From: Limibacter armeniacum
GTDB lineage: Bacteria > Bacteroidota > Bacteroidia > Cytophagales > Flammeovirgaceae
Assembly (NCBI RefSeq): GCF_036880985.1
Contig: NZ_JBAJNO010000008.1
Coordinates: 62,001-126,000 of the forward strand
Length of the DNA stretch: 64,000 nucleotides
Reading direction: 5' to 3'
Below are positions 19,408 to 27,644 of this stretch, piece by piece. Made by a program: the position numbers and the translations under genes. The stretch's first letter is position 1, and the number at the start of each line of letters is the position of its first letter. The notes under the pieces were generated by a model. It was given only the letters and a program-made list of their open reading frames with translations. It made no database searches and was not told where the DNA came from.

Positions 19408-19431
19408 CGGACAGTATCTGTCCGTTTTTTT
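19408..19431 (+). terminator. Array hairpin 7
   Basis: 7-bp stem CGGACAG/CTGTCCG, 3-nt loop, T7. It is the counterpart of hairpin 4, with a different outer pair preserved as a pair. Confidence 0.8.
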
Positions 19432-19494
19432 GTTATGGTGCCATATTTAGGAGTACCAATCCTAAAAATCTAGTTTAGAAATGAGATACGAAAA

Positions 19495-19520
19495 GCCTGT
19501 CACAATGTGATGGGCTTTTT
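19495..19520 (+). terminator. Array hairpin 8
   Basis: Same 21-nt stem-loop as hairpin 5, then T5. It lies 68 bp before the secreted-protein gene. Confidence 0.75.
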
Positions 19521-19587
19521 GTGTAAATTATTTTTGCATTAGAGTTGTTACAATACAGTTGCTTCTTATATACTTAACTCTACAATA

Positions 19588-20070
19588 ATGAAAAAACTAC
19601 TTTTCTTCATGCTATTTGCTATGTTAACAAGTATGGCTATGGGACAATCAGATATTGAGCCAATAGAGACTTTTGAAAAAGGGTTATTTAAGAAAAAGTA
19701 TTACAAGAAATGTGGTGTAGAAATGAACCAGCAGCAGTTGGTTATGCATTTTAAGGATAATCCAGAAATGAAAGCTTACTACAAGCCTATGGCATTGAAT
19801 TTTCTGGCGAGCCAACTTCTAGGAATTACTGCTGGGGCTTTAATTGCCATACCAGTGGCTCAAGGGTTGGACAGTGATGGGGATCCTAATTGGAACCTTG
19901 CTTATATTGGAGCGGGCTGTGCTTTATTAGCCATACCGTTTAATAAATGGTTTGACAAAAATGCGCAAAAAGCAATTCAGTATTACAACACAGGTTATGG
20001 AAAAGATTCAGGTTATATTTTCAAACTCAATATCGGAACAAATGGAATAGGAGTAGCTTTGAAATTTTAG
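19588..20070 (+). CDS. Small secreted prophage protein, unknown function
   Basis: A 160-residue protein with a clear signal peptide (MKKLLFFMLFAMLTSMAMGQ, cleavage probably after MG). It continues with FEKGLFKKKYYKK, a hydrophobic segment (LNFLASQLLGITAGALIAIPVAQGL, about 72-96), and a second one (LAYIGAGCALLAIPF). The end LNIGTNGIGVALKF, with terminal Phe, resembles an outer-membrane strand. It lies alone inside the hairpin array with its own flanking terminators, away from phage structural genes, so it is probably a lysogenic-conversion cargo gene. I do not recognise a named family. Confidence 0.7.
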   Translation: MKKLLFFMLFAMLTSMAMGQSDIEPIETFEKGLFKKKYYKKCGVEMNQQQLVMHFKDNPEMKAYYKPMALNFLASQLLGITAGALIAIPVAQGLDSDGDPNWNLAYIGAGCALLAIPFNKWFDKNAQKAIQYYNTGYGKDSGYIFKLNIGTNGIGVALKF

Positions 20071-20144
20071 GATAGTACAATGTTTATCTTCTTTTAATAA
20101 ATAAATATTAGAGTTAATGTACTATTAGCTCTTAATTATATAAA

Positions 20145-20170
20145 GCCTGTCGCTATGCGATGGGCTTTTT
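20145..20170 (+). terminator. Array hairpin 9 (covariant with 5 and 8)
   Basis: GCCTGTCGC-TAT-GCGATGGGC and T5. Compared with hairpins 5 and 8, an A-T pair is replaced by G-C in the stem, a compensatory change. It follows the secreted-protein gene by 75 bp. Confidence 0.8.
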
Positions 20171-20289
20171 GCTTTATTAACGGAATTGGTAAGTAAAGAA
20201 ATGGTGGGGTTGTGTAAATTATATATGATTGAAACGTAGTTTTTCGATCGCATGGATACCAATATACTTGACTCCTAGAGAGAGATTTA

Positions 20290-20314
20290 AAGCCTGCCAT
20301 TTTGTGGCAGGCTT
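20290..20314 (+). terminator. Array hairpin 10
   Basis: 10-bp stem AAGCCTGCCA/TGGCAGGCTT with 5-nt loop; the T tract is short. Confidence 0.7.
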
Positions 20315-20404
20315 TATTGTATCAAAAAAAAATTGTAATTATAGTAGACGCTTAGGCATCAGGCTTTTTTGACCCTAAAGTCTGATCCTGATCTATTTCG
20401 TATA

Positions 20405-20433
20405 AAGCCAGATGGTTGTACTATCTGGCTTTT
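20405..20433 (+). terminator. Array hairpin 11
   Basis: 9-bp stem AAGCCAGAT/ATCTGGCTT, 9-nt loop, then TTG. Confidence 0.65.
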
Positions 20434-20602
20434 GTGTTGTTAACATGTTGCCTTTCTGTGTAATGTGTAGAATCATTAAATTAATAGGTACTTCTAATGT
20501 AAAATTGGGCGTATGTCGATAATATCATAATATGCTGAGAAACCTGCTGCCTTGTAACAGGAATTCTAAAAGTGATATGATAATTTTAGAATGTTTGTGC
20601 AC

Positions 20603-20637
20603 CCCCACTCAACGCCATGTTTGAGTGGGGCTTTTTT
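20603..20637 (+). terminator. Array hairpin 12
   Basis: 10-bp stem CCCCACTCAA/TTGAGTGGGG with T6. It is 57 bp before the next phage gene, so it would stop any transcript entering from the left. Confidence 0.85.
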
Positions 20638-20694
20638 GTGCCCACTATGACCTCATAAATACTTCCTATAATTTTATGGGAAACATAGAGCGTT

Positions 20695-21174
20695 ATGGTA
20701 ATGAACGGCAAACAACTATCAATTTTCAGCAATCAGGAGGCGCAAAGCAGGCAGGTCCGCAAGGAGCGGCTAATGTTGCAGTGTGAGCGCTGGCTGGCCA
20801 AGTATATCGAGATGGAGTACGGATGCCAGTTTGAGAACAGGTACCAGGATCTGGTTTTGCTTGATGGGGATCTGGAGGAAGGGGAGGAAGAATGCCAGGT
20901 GGTGGAGGTGGAAGTGGTAAGCTCGTGCAGTGTGCGGGCTGTCCATATCATTCCGGCACTAAAACACGAATTTGAGTTCAAGCTGCTGACCTATGTGCAG
21001 GCGCAAAAACTGGCGGGAAAGTCTGCCCGTTCGGCAGTGGTGGAGTTCCTGGAACTTTACGATATCTGCTGCCTGAACGAGTACAAGACTGCCCGGGGCT
21101 ATAAGCTCTGGCAGCGGAGCGAGCAGCGCAAAATGACTAAGGAAATTCAAATCAGACGTGAACTGGCAAGATGA
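20695..21174 (+). CDS. Phage protein of unknown function upstream of the fibre gene
   Basis: A 159-residue, charged, soluble protein without signal peptide. It has an acidic centre (LDGDLEEGEEECQVVEVEVV) and a basic end. Its stop overlaps the start of the 994-residue probable fibre gene by 4 bp (ATGA), so the two are translationally coupled, and a fibre chaperone or tail accessory role is possible. I recognise no motif. Base composition from here to 44 kb is visibly more GC-rich than the surrounding chromosome. Confidence 0.65.
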   Translation: MVMNGKQLSIFSNQEAQSRQVRKERLMLQCERWLAKYIEMEYGCQFENRYQDLVLLDGDLEEGEEECQVVEVEVVSSCSVRAVHIIPALKHEFEFKLLTYVQAQKLAGKSARSAVVEFLELYDICCLNEYKTARGYKLWQRSEQRKMTKEIQIRRELAR

Positions 21175-24155
21175 ATCTAGGTAGAGCAAAATCGGATAAC
21201 TGGGGCAGCTTCAAGGATATTGTGGTCGTAAAGGCAGACAATGTCAGCTCCATTGACTATGAGGGTGCGCATAAGGCCACCGCTATCAGCATTGTTTCGG
21301 AAGAGGGGATCTATTACCTCTATGATGTTTTGGGGGGTAGGTACCGTGAGCCGATGAAGACGGATAAGCAAGGTGACTACTTTGAGCTGGAGTTGCAGTT
21401 TGGTATTGCCAAGGATCGGGAGGAGGTGCGGGAGCTGGCACTGCAGCTAAAGGATGAGCGGGTGGTGTGTGTGGTCACGAACCAGCTGGGGGAAAAGAAA
21501 CTGATCGGAACGAAGGAGACACCGCTGCGGATGTCTTTTGGTTTTGATCTGGGTAGCCAGGTAACGCAAGGCAACTCGCATGCTTTTACGGCTGGAGAGC
21601 GGAGCCTGGACAGGAGCCGGATCTTTGAGGGAAGCATTGCAGAGCCGGCAACGCCTACACTGGTGGTGTACCGGGACAACCCGGAGCAATTGCTGGTTCA
21701 GAAAACCGGTGAGCCTGCGGAGTGGATCCACTTTGAGGAGTATTCTCATCTGATTGTGGATGATCCGGCCACCGTGACGGCCATTAACTTTTGTGATGCG
21801 GGGGTGTATGGTACTTTGGACTTGACGAAGCAGAACTGGAGTACCCTTTCGTATGTCTGTCTGAAAAATGGACGGGACTTGGATTTGCAATTGCCGGACT
21901 ATGTGGTGCAACAGGCTGGCTTTACCCTTGATATGACCAATGCCATCCTGACAAAGGATAAGCTGCTTTCGGTTTTGCAGCAGCTGGATCTGCGGGGAGA
22001 GGATCTGACCTTTACGGGGCGTACATTTAAGATTGGGGTTATTATTCCGGACTCTACAGACAGCAGCGATACACAGGAAGGTTTTCCATTGGTACCGGGT
22101 CAGGAGCCTGACCAGGCATGTATTGACCTGATGACCAAATTGGGTGGGCCAAACTTTGATGGCAACGGTGAGGGCTGGACCATCACGACGGCCACTTACC
22201 TGTTGGGTATAGTCTATATGAAGGGTGGCATGTATGATATGCGGAACTGCTTTTCCCAGAATTCAGGGGAAGGGCTGATCATCACCAAAGGGCAGTACAA
22301 TTCCTACCAGTTCAATATTACGAACAGGAGCAATTGGGTAGGTCTGGACGGTACAAGGCTGGAGTTTTACCATACGGAGCCTGCTGCCATTGTCAGGCTT
22401 AATATGCGCAAGCTTAGGATGACAGTTGCGCCACAGTTTACGCAGGTGGTTTTCGACAGTGCCATGCGGGTAATACTCAGGGACACTGACCTTAGCATAC
22501 TGGACATGATTACACAGATTGAGCAGGGTGACGTGACAACAGGGACTGTGGTGCTGGACTTTATGGCGCTTTCACAGGGGATTGACGACAATGTCACGGA
22601 AGCAACGGAGCAGTTCTATGATGATACCGGCATTGAGATCATGCACCCCAAGTTTGAGGAGGTTTTCACGGACAATGGAGGGAATGACTGGGTGAATGGG
22701 GGTTCGATCTGGCAGAGCATCCATGAGGCCATCACGGATATCGTTTCCTGCTTTATTCCAAACGGGAATGCAAACCAAGGCTCAAACAGTTGGCAGGAAG
22801 CCGCCGACAAGTACAAGGGGCAAGACACTTGCACCCTGGACATGAGGGATGAGATCAACAACCTGGTAGAGCCTTTCAGGTGGGCACGCTATGTTTATTG
22901 TGATGCCAGCCCGACCAACAAGATGTACCATTATACCCGCAAGCTCACGGATATAACTGTGTTCAGGGGAAATGATGCGATAACGCAGGGCATCACCCCA
23001 GAGCCGCTGGTGGTGCCAAAATTTGGCACGCTGGACTTTATGAGGGCATCGATCAGGGGATACAAGCCACCCAACAACCAAATGACCATTGACTTTGGGA
23101 ATGTGGACCATGTGGAGGCGCTGTGGCTGATGCCTTTCTCCATGATCAGTGATGCTGCTGCCAGGGTGAACATCATCAACCTGAAGTCCCTGAAATACTT
23201 TGAGCCTTGGGCACAGATGTACTTCAGCCCGTTCTGGAATGATGCAGGCTTTGACAAGTCCTCGCTGGTGGAGTTCAGGCGTGGCGCATATGGAAACTCG
23301 ATTATCGACTCAGGGTATCAGGGGTTGGTGTTTGATAATTTCCCGAACCTTGAAGTGCTGCACCTCAACAGGTATCAGGAATACTATTTCAGGGCCTCCA
23401 ACCTGCCAAGCCTCAGGGAGCTGGTCACCCCTAAGAGAATGGACCAGAACGGTTTTAACGGGTTGCAGGGAAATACGGACTTCATTGTGGATATGGCCTC
23501 GATCAACAAGGATAACCTGGAGGTGTTCAATGCTTCCGGAAACATGCCCACCAGTATTGACCTGTCAGGCAATACCTCACTGAAAGAGTTGGGACTGGAT
23601 TTGTGTGACACCGAAACGGTGCTCTACAATACCGATTCACTGGAGCGGCTTATCCTGAACCAGGACGATAGGCGGATGTTTGGCAGCCTGCCGGTGCAGC
23701 TGAACAGTGTTGTGCCGAACCTGATCAACTTCCCGTCCCCTTCAATGAATTACATCGCTTTGACTTCCTATGAGCAGGATAATTCAACGACGGTATATGC
23801 TGACTCTGTTGGTTACTGGGAGGACCTGCTGAACATGGCCTTTTCAGCCAATGCAGACAAGAACACGGTAAAGGATGTTGTCTTGAGTGTTGGGTCTGGG
23901 GGGTACTTTATTAGCGATGGGGCCGCTTTTGTCAACAATGTGAAGGTTGCCAGTGAAAGGGATTGGATTTCTGCAACTGTGCATGGGGTTGACATGACAT
24001 CAGTAAGCCCTAACCAGTATTCAAATACGCTCTACATAAGAGGGGATGTGTTCTATGTGGATAACTACCCGCAGTCTCCAAGGTACAAGAAGTACAGCAT
24101 GAGCGATCTGAGTTTTATCTCCAATGCTTCCAATACGAATATGTCCAACAGGTAA
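21171..24155 (+). CDS. Probable tail fibre/receptor-binding protein
   Basis: This 994-residue protein lacks a signal peptide. The first 150 residues (SIDYEGAHKATAISIVSEEGIYYLYDVLGG...) look like a virion-attachment domain. The rest is rich in beta strands, and residues about 690-840 show LRR-like spacing (LPNLEVLHLNRYQEYYF, LPSLRELVTPK, DLSGNTSLKELGLDL, NTDSLERLILNQ). The position at the far end of the morphogenesis region and the LRR-like distal part fit a receptor-binding fibre, but this is inference. It converges with the terminase gene across a shared terminator. Confidence 0.6.
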   Translation: MNLGRAKSDNWGSFKDIVVVKADNVSSIDYEGAHKATAISIVSEEGIYYLYDVLGGRYREPMKTDKQGDYFELELQFGIAKDREEVRELALQLKDERVVCVVTNQLGEKKLIGTKETPLRMSFGFDLGSQVTQGNSHAFTAGERSLDRSRIFEGSIAEPATPTLVVYRDNPEQLLVQKTGEPAEWIHFEEYSHLIVDDPATVTAINFCDAGVYGTLDLTKQNWSTLSYVCLKNGRDLDLQLPDYVVQQAGFTLDMTNAILTKDKLLSVLQQLDLRGEDLTFTGRTFKIGVIIPDSTDSSDTQEGFPLVPGQEPDQACIDLMTKLGGPNFDGNGEGWTITTATYLLGIVYMKGGMYDMRNCFSQNSGEGLIITKGQYNSYQFNITNRSNWVGLDGTRLEFYHTEPAAIVRLNMRKLRMTVAPQFTQVVFDSAMRVILRDTDLSILDMITQIEQGDVTTGTVVLDFMALSQGIDDNVTEATEQFYDDTGIEIMHPKFEEVFTDNGGNDWVNGGSIWQSIHEAITDIVSCFIPNGNANQGSNSWQEAADKYKGQDTCTLDMRDEINNLVEPFRWARYVYCDASPTNKMYHYTRKLTDITVFRGNDAITQGITPEPLVVPKFGTLDFMRASIRGYKPPNNQMTIDFGNVDHVEALWLMPFSMISDAAARVNIINLKSLKYFEPWAQMYFSPFWNDAGFDKSSLVEFRRGAYGNSIIDSGYQGLVFDNFPNLEVLHLNRYQEYYFRASNLPSLRELVTPKRMDQNGFNGLQGNTDFIVDMASINKDNLEVFNASGNMPTSIDLSGNTSLKELGLDLCDTETVLYNTDSLERLILNQDDRRMFGSLPVQLNSVVPNLINFPSPSMNYIALTSYEQDNSTTVYADSVGYWEDLLNMAFSANADKNTVKDVVLSVGSGGYFISDGAAFVNNVKVASERDWISATVHGVDMTSVSPNQYSNTLYIRGDVFYVDNYPQSPRYKKYSMSDLSFISNASNTNMSNR

Positions 24156-24160
24156 CAAGA

Positions 24161-24187
24161 AAGCCTCCCATCCCGGAAGGCTTTTTT
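24161..24187. terminator. Terminator between convergent fibre and terminase genes
   Basis: Stem AAGCCTCC/GGaAGGCTT with T6 on the plus side, located between a plus-strand stop at 24155 and a minus-strand stop at 24190. Confidence 0.75.
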
Positions 24188-24189
24188 GT

Positions 24190-25845
24190 TTAGTTCAAAT
24201 CGTAGTGTTCGTATTCTTTCTCTCCAGATATCTTCTTGAGGTACTTGCCGACCAGGTAGGTGTCGAGTGCCTCGGTGTAGTGCGGCTCGTGTACCTGCGG
24301 GCGTGTCTTCCAGTTCTTTTCCCCAGACTTATCCTTGTTGAATCCTTTCTTTCCCAGTTTTGCCCCGCAGCTTTCCATACTGATATTCAGGTCCTCGCAG
24401 TTGACCCGGTTGGAACGATAGGCGGGCAGCCTTTCATCGCGTTCACTGAACATATGGGCATAAAGGTAATAGACCGCATCGTGATGGGGTGCCTTGCCGA
24501 TATAGTGCATACGGACTTTCCAGCCCAGTTTCTCCAGCTCTGACTGGTACTCATCGGCAAAGCTGATCTCCCGGCTGGCGTCTTCGGCTACAAAGGTGTG
24601 GTCATACCAGAAGTCGATCTGGTTGTTACTTATCTGATGGGGCTTGTAGTAGGCATGGAATTTCTTGACCAGGTCCGAGATCTTTTTAGGATACTCCACG
24701 TGCATGGCGTTGATGGGGCCATCGCATTCCACTCCATCCACCTTTCTTGGCTGGCAGATGGACATGGTACTGATGGCGATGTTGGCATCGCAACTTATCT
24801 GGAGGGGCTTTCCTTTCTGCAGGTCAGAGTCCCAGCGGCAATCCTTCTTGACATCGAAAATGGTTTTGCCTTGCAGGTCCAGGTTCATGATAAAGCTATC
24901 CTTTTCCGCTACGTAATAATGGCGTTCCTCATCGAGCAAACCGTAAAAGCCACCGGCCTTTTTGTGGATAATCTCATTGAGCACCGAGATCATATAGTCT
25001 AATGGGGATAGTAGCTTCTTGAGGTTTTGGATGGCATCAATGCCCAATACATGCACGTTGTCCAGTGTGCTGGCTGTGGAGAAATAGACGGTCTTTCTTC
25101 GCAGCTCATTGAGTTCTGCAGAGTACTGCTTGATCAGTGCCTTGACCTGCTGCTCCTTTCGGTTGGAAAGGTGCTCTGTCTCCAGCTGGTACTCGAGCTG
25201 GGAAACCCTGATGGCAATTTGCAGGATCAGTTCGCAGCGCTGCTCGTCGTATTGTTCCTCATAGTTCTCGAGCCATTTCTGTTCTGCTCCCCGTGGGCGG
25301 TCGGAGGTGAACAGTACGGAATGGTGTTGGCTCAGGTGTCCGAAGTGCATGTCATTGCCTCGGTTGGCGGGTAGGATCTCCCGGACCAGCTGGTGCTTGA
25401 AGAAACGGGCCTCGTCAAACCAGAAGTAATCCGAGTCCATACCGTTGTTGAGTGTCTTGGTGGAGAGGATCTGGGTGTTGGCGCCGTTCCACCAGAAGAT
25501 GGTATTCTTGCTGGACTTGATGGGGCGGATGGACTTGGGAATCCGGAATTTCTTGTCCGGAAACCGGTTAACCCAGAAGTGTATCCCTTCTATCAGGCCA
25601 AAACTCTCCAGTTCCCGGATAATGTTGGGCAGCAGCTTGGTGAGCAGGTTGGTATAGGTATAACCTACAATGGCACCACCGGAGCGTGGCATCAAATCTG
25701 CCCGGCTCTTGAGCCAGTTGGTGCCTCTAGTCGTCTTGCCCGTACCTCTTCCCCAGATATCCACCTCGATCTGTGCGTCGATAAGCGTGGCTTTCAGCTG
25801 GGGGACATTGTGATGGATTGGCTTGCAGCCTTGCGGATAATTCAT
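24190..25845 (-). CDS. terL: Terminase large subunit
   Basis: This 551-residue packaging motor has Walker A GRGTGKTT at residues 32-39, which supports the start at 25845. A Walker B-like acidic stretch DYFWFDEARFF is near residue 140. A C-terminal RNase H-like nuclease half begins around LQISCDANIAIS (about residue 350), with later aspartates in FVAEDAS and APHHDAVYYLY. It cuts phage DNA and pumps it into the prohead with ATP. Its first 119 nt overlap the end of the kinase gene in another frame. It is the last gene of the leftward block. Confidence 0.88.
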   Translation of the reverse strand: MNYPQGCKPIHHNVPQLKATLIDAQIEVDIWGRGTGKTTRGTNWLKSRADLMPRSGGAIVGYTYTNLLTKLLPNIIRELESFGLIEGIHFWVNRFPDKKFRIPKSIRPIKSSKNTIFWWNGANTQILSTKTLNNGMDSDYFWFDEARFFKHQLVREILPANRGNDMHFGHLSQHHSVLFTSDRPRGAEQKWLENYEEQYDEQRCELILQIAIRVSQLEYQLETEHLSNRKEQQVKALIKQYSAELNELRRKTVYFSTASTLDNVHVLGIDAIQNLKKLLSPLDYMISVLNEIIHKKAGGFYGLLDEERHYYVAEKDSFIMNLDLQGKTIFDVKKDCRWDSDLQKGKPLQISCDANIAISTMSICQPRKVDGVECDGPINAMHVEYPKKISDLVKKFHAYYKPHQISNNQIDFWYDHTFVAEDASREISFADEYQSELEKLGWKVRMHYIGKAPHHDAVYYLYAHMFSERDERLPAYRSNRVNCEDLNISMESCGAKLGKKGFNKDKSGEKNWKTRPQVHEPHYTEALDTYLVGKYLKKISGEKEYEHYDLN

Positions 25846-26350
25846 ACTCCAGTATTCCGTTTTGAATCAAAAAGTGCAATTGCTCATGGATGGCCATATC
25901 ATGGCTTACCTTGACGTTGGGCTTGATGGTCCCGAGTTCCTCTTCCATCAGGTTGAGAGAGGTGGTAAGGTCAAACTTGCAGGGCAGTGGGGTGACCTTG
26001 CGGCGCTGTTTTACCCGTTGCCTGCAAACTGATATGGGGCAGCTGATCCTGACGATAAACCTGTCGTGTGTCTGCATGGCCCACTTGGCGTACTTCCATG
26101 CCTTTCCGCTGCCGGTTGTCTCCAGGATAATCCGGTCGTGCTGCTGGATCAGGTTGCTGAACGTCTCCTGTGCCTTTTGTTCCCGTGAGATGGGGGTGGC
26201 ATGCATAAAGCGCCACCGGCACTCATCAATGGAGATAAAGGTGTAGTTGGGCAGGATCTTGGTCAGGGTCTCGGCAAGGGTGGTCTTGCCGCTGCCCATA
26301 TTGCCGGCAATCACGATAAAGTGTTTACTCCTCTGGCTTGATTTCTTCAT
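25727..26350 (-). CDS. P-loop kinase with polynucleotide-kinase-like motif
   Basis: From Met at 26350 (an alternative Met is 24 bp upstream) the protein begins with Walker A AGNMGSGKTT (residues 15-24). It continues with ISIDECRWRF, which matches the SxDxxR motif of polynucleotide kinase-type P-loop enzymes, and later RQRVKQRRK as an arginine-rich lid. The core is about 170 residues; the last 39 residues are read across the terminase start. It may phosphorylate 5'-OH nucleic acid ends or a small substrate. Sitting between head genes and terminase is unusual. The overlap upstream with the 201-residue gene is 26 bp. Confidence 0.7.
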   Translation of the reverse strand: MKKSSQRSKHFIVIAGNMGSGKTTLAETLTKILPNYTFISIDECRWRFMHATPISREQKAQETFSNLIQQHDRIILETTGSGKAWKYAKWAMQTHDRFIVRISCPISVCRQRVKQRRKVTPLPCKFDLTTSLNLMEEELGTIKPNVKVSHDMAIHEQLHFLIQNGILEYELSARLQANPSQCPPAESHAYRRTDRGGYLGKRYGQDD

Positions 26351-26930
26351 AGTCGGTGTCTTCAATGTCTGCATCGAGTTTAGGTACCCTTTTCAGTTCC
26401 TTGAGCTGTCGCATCAGTTCCTGGTCATCGGGCAACTTCTTGCCCAGCAGTGCAGGGTCAAATACCAGCAGCGGTTTAGGGGGCTGCAATTGCTCCGGGT
26501 CCACGGTTTCCTTGTCGCCCATAAACTTCTCGATCAGTTTGGTGAGGTTGGCATCACAGGTGGCCATGGTTTTCAGGTCCTCATCCACGACCGCCATGTC
26601 ACGGGTCTGCTTGATGTTTTCCATCAGGATGGATACATGGTAGTTGCGGTCCATCTTGACCATGGAACCGAAGATTTCCTGTGCGTCCTGGTAATCCCTG
26701 AAGGCGGAGGTACGGCTGTAACTCTTGGCCAGCTTCTTCAGCTTTACAACCCTCTGCAGTATTGGCAGAACCTTACTCATGCTGAAATGCTTGCGGATCA
26801 GGTCATCGGCAAATATGATCCTTTCCAGTTTTAGCTTGGCTGCGTCTGGGAGCTGTTCCTCTGGAATCTTGCCAGTCAGGAAGGCAAGAATGGCATCCTT
26901 GTCGGTTCCTTTATAGACTATCTTCGGCAT
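26325..26930 (-). CDS. Helical phage protein, possible small terminase
   Basis: A 201-residue, mostly alpha-helical, charged protein with an acidic tail (DADIEDTDYEEIKPEE). It precedes the kinase and TerL and overlaps both neighbours by 20-26 bp, so it belongs to the same translation unit. Residues 30-75 (LERIIFADDLIRKHF..PILQRVVKLKKLAKSYSRT) could hold a DNA-binding helix pair. A small terminase subunit is a guess from position and helical nature only. Confidence 0.6.
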   Translation of the reverse strand: MPKIVYKGTDKDAILAFLTGKIPEEQLPDAAKLKLERIIFADDLIRKHFSMSKVLPILQRVVKLKKLAKSYSRTSAFRDYQDAQEIFGSMVKMDRNYHVSILMENIKQTRDMAVVDEDLKTMATCDANLTKLIEKFMGDKETVDPEQLQPPKPLLVFDPALLGKKLPDDQELMRQLKELKRVPKLDADIEDTDYEEIKPEE

Positions 26931-27567
26931 CGGCTAATGCTTTTTCTAGTGCATCTCTTTCAGTGATATGTTGCTGGAGTTTTTCCTCCAGTTCCTTTTG
27001 GCGGTCGCTGTCGGTTTCGGCTTTCTCCAGCTTCTTGTTGGTGCGTGAGATATAGGTGCGCACATTGGAGAGCCGCTTCTGCAGCTGTGCCCGGTCAATC
27101 TTTTCGGTGTCGATTTCGATCCTTTCCGGTTGCCTTGCTGGGTCTGGTAGTTTTTCATGTTCCCGGTAGTGGTCGAGCTGATCCCAGCAGGCGTATATCT
27201 TTTCCCAAAGGCCCATCAGTTCTGTGATTGCTTCATTGAGCTGCTCACCTTTGGGGACTAGGTCCAACCTCATTTTGTTGGCTGAAACAATGGCAAACAG
27301 TTCGTTTTTCTGCTGCTCGAGCTGTCGGACCTCTTCCGGGGCATTCGGGAACTTGCTCTTTGAAAATTCCTTGGTGGACTTTTCGACCTGCTTGGCTACC
27401 TCTGCTTTTTCGGACAGCTTTTGCAGTTCCTGCTGCAGCTTCTTGGTGTTGAAGCTGGTTTCGTTTTGGAGCAGGTCCTTGAGGAAGTGGGAGGTGGAGT
27501 GCTCCCTGAAGATTTGGTATGCTCTTTCATAGTTCCAGTGCTTGAGTACTTCGTGTATTGCGTTCAT
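26911..27567 (-). CDS. Coiled-coil phage protein
   Basis: A 218-residue protein with two long coiled-coil stretches: residues about 40-110 and 160-218 (KLEKAETDSDRQKELEEKLQQH). It opens with HEVLKHWNYERAYQIF. Its end overlaps the next gene by 20 bp. It is the first gene after the terminator at 27586-27611, so it may begin a packaging sub-operon. Function unknown. Confidence 0.65.
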   Translation of the reverse strand: MNAIHEVLKHWNYERAYQIFREHSTSHFLKDLLQNETSFNTKKLQQELQKLSEKAEVAKQVEKSTKEFSKSKFPNAPEEVRQLEQQKNELFAIVSANKMRLDLVPKGEQLNEAITELMGLWEKIYACWDQLDHYREHEKLPDPARQPERIEIDTEKIDRAQLQKRLSNVRTYISRTNKKLEKAETDSDRQKELEEKLQQHITERDALEKALADAEDSL

Positions 27568-27585
27568 GTGCTTGTTGGTTTGATG

Positions 27586-27611
27586 AAAAAAGGCCCCACC
27601 ATGGTGGAGCC
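27586..27611 (-). terminator. Terminator after probable tail-tube gene
   Basis: On the minus strand, GGCTCCACC ATGGTGGGGCC forms a nearly perfect palindromic stem followed by six T. It lies between the 184-residue and 218-residue genes. Confidence 0.8.
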
Positions 27612-27644
27612 GATTTCCAAAAAGTTGGCTTCAGAAAAAATTTC

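Larger units (their letters stand above)
19055..19525 (+). repeat. Degenerate tandem duplication, about 288 bp period
   Basis: Two copies contain, in the same order, a promoter-like TTG-17/18-TTTG element (19055 and 19353), a hairpin with CTGTCC and T-run (19122, 19408), a hairpin TTAGGA..TCCTAA (19159, 19447), and the terminator GCCTGTCACAATGTGATGGG (19204, 19495). The spacing between corresponding elements is 286-298 bp. Confidence 0.75.
18685..20638 (+). other. Array of a dozen rightward terminator-like hairpins
   Basis: Between the integrase and the fibre genes lie about twelve stem-loops, each followed by a rightward T-run and spaced mostly 40-300 bp apart, interrupted only by one 160-residue gene. 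Several are related in sequence, and some have promoter-like TTG...TTTG elements ahead of them. I read this as a possible array of short RNA genes; individual hairpins are listed separately. Reduced to terminators alone, the number is far more than one gene needs. Confidence 0.6.

Noticed and set aside
18685-20638. Integron cassette array with attC-like hairpins
   Set aside because: The hairpins end in T-runs and lack attC core sites; no integron integrase and no cassette ORFs apart from one gene.
21171-24155. Target of a diversity-generating retroelement
   Set aside because: No reverse transcriptase gene or template repeat is visible in the window.
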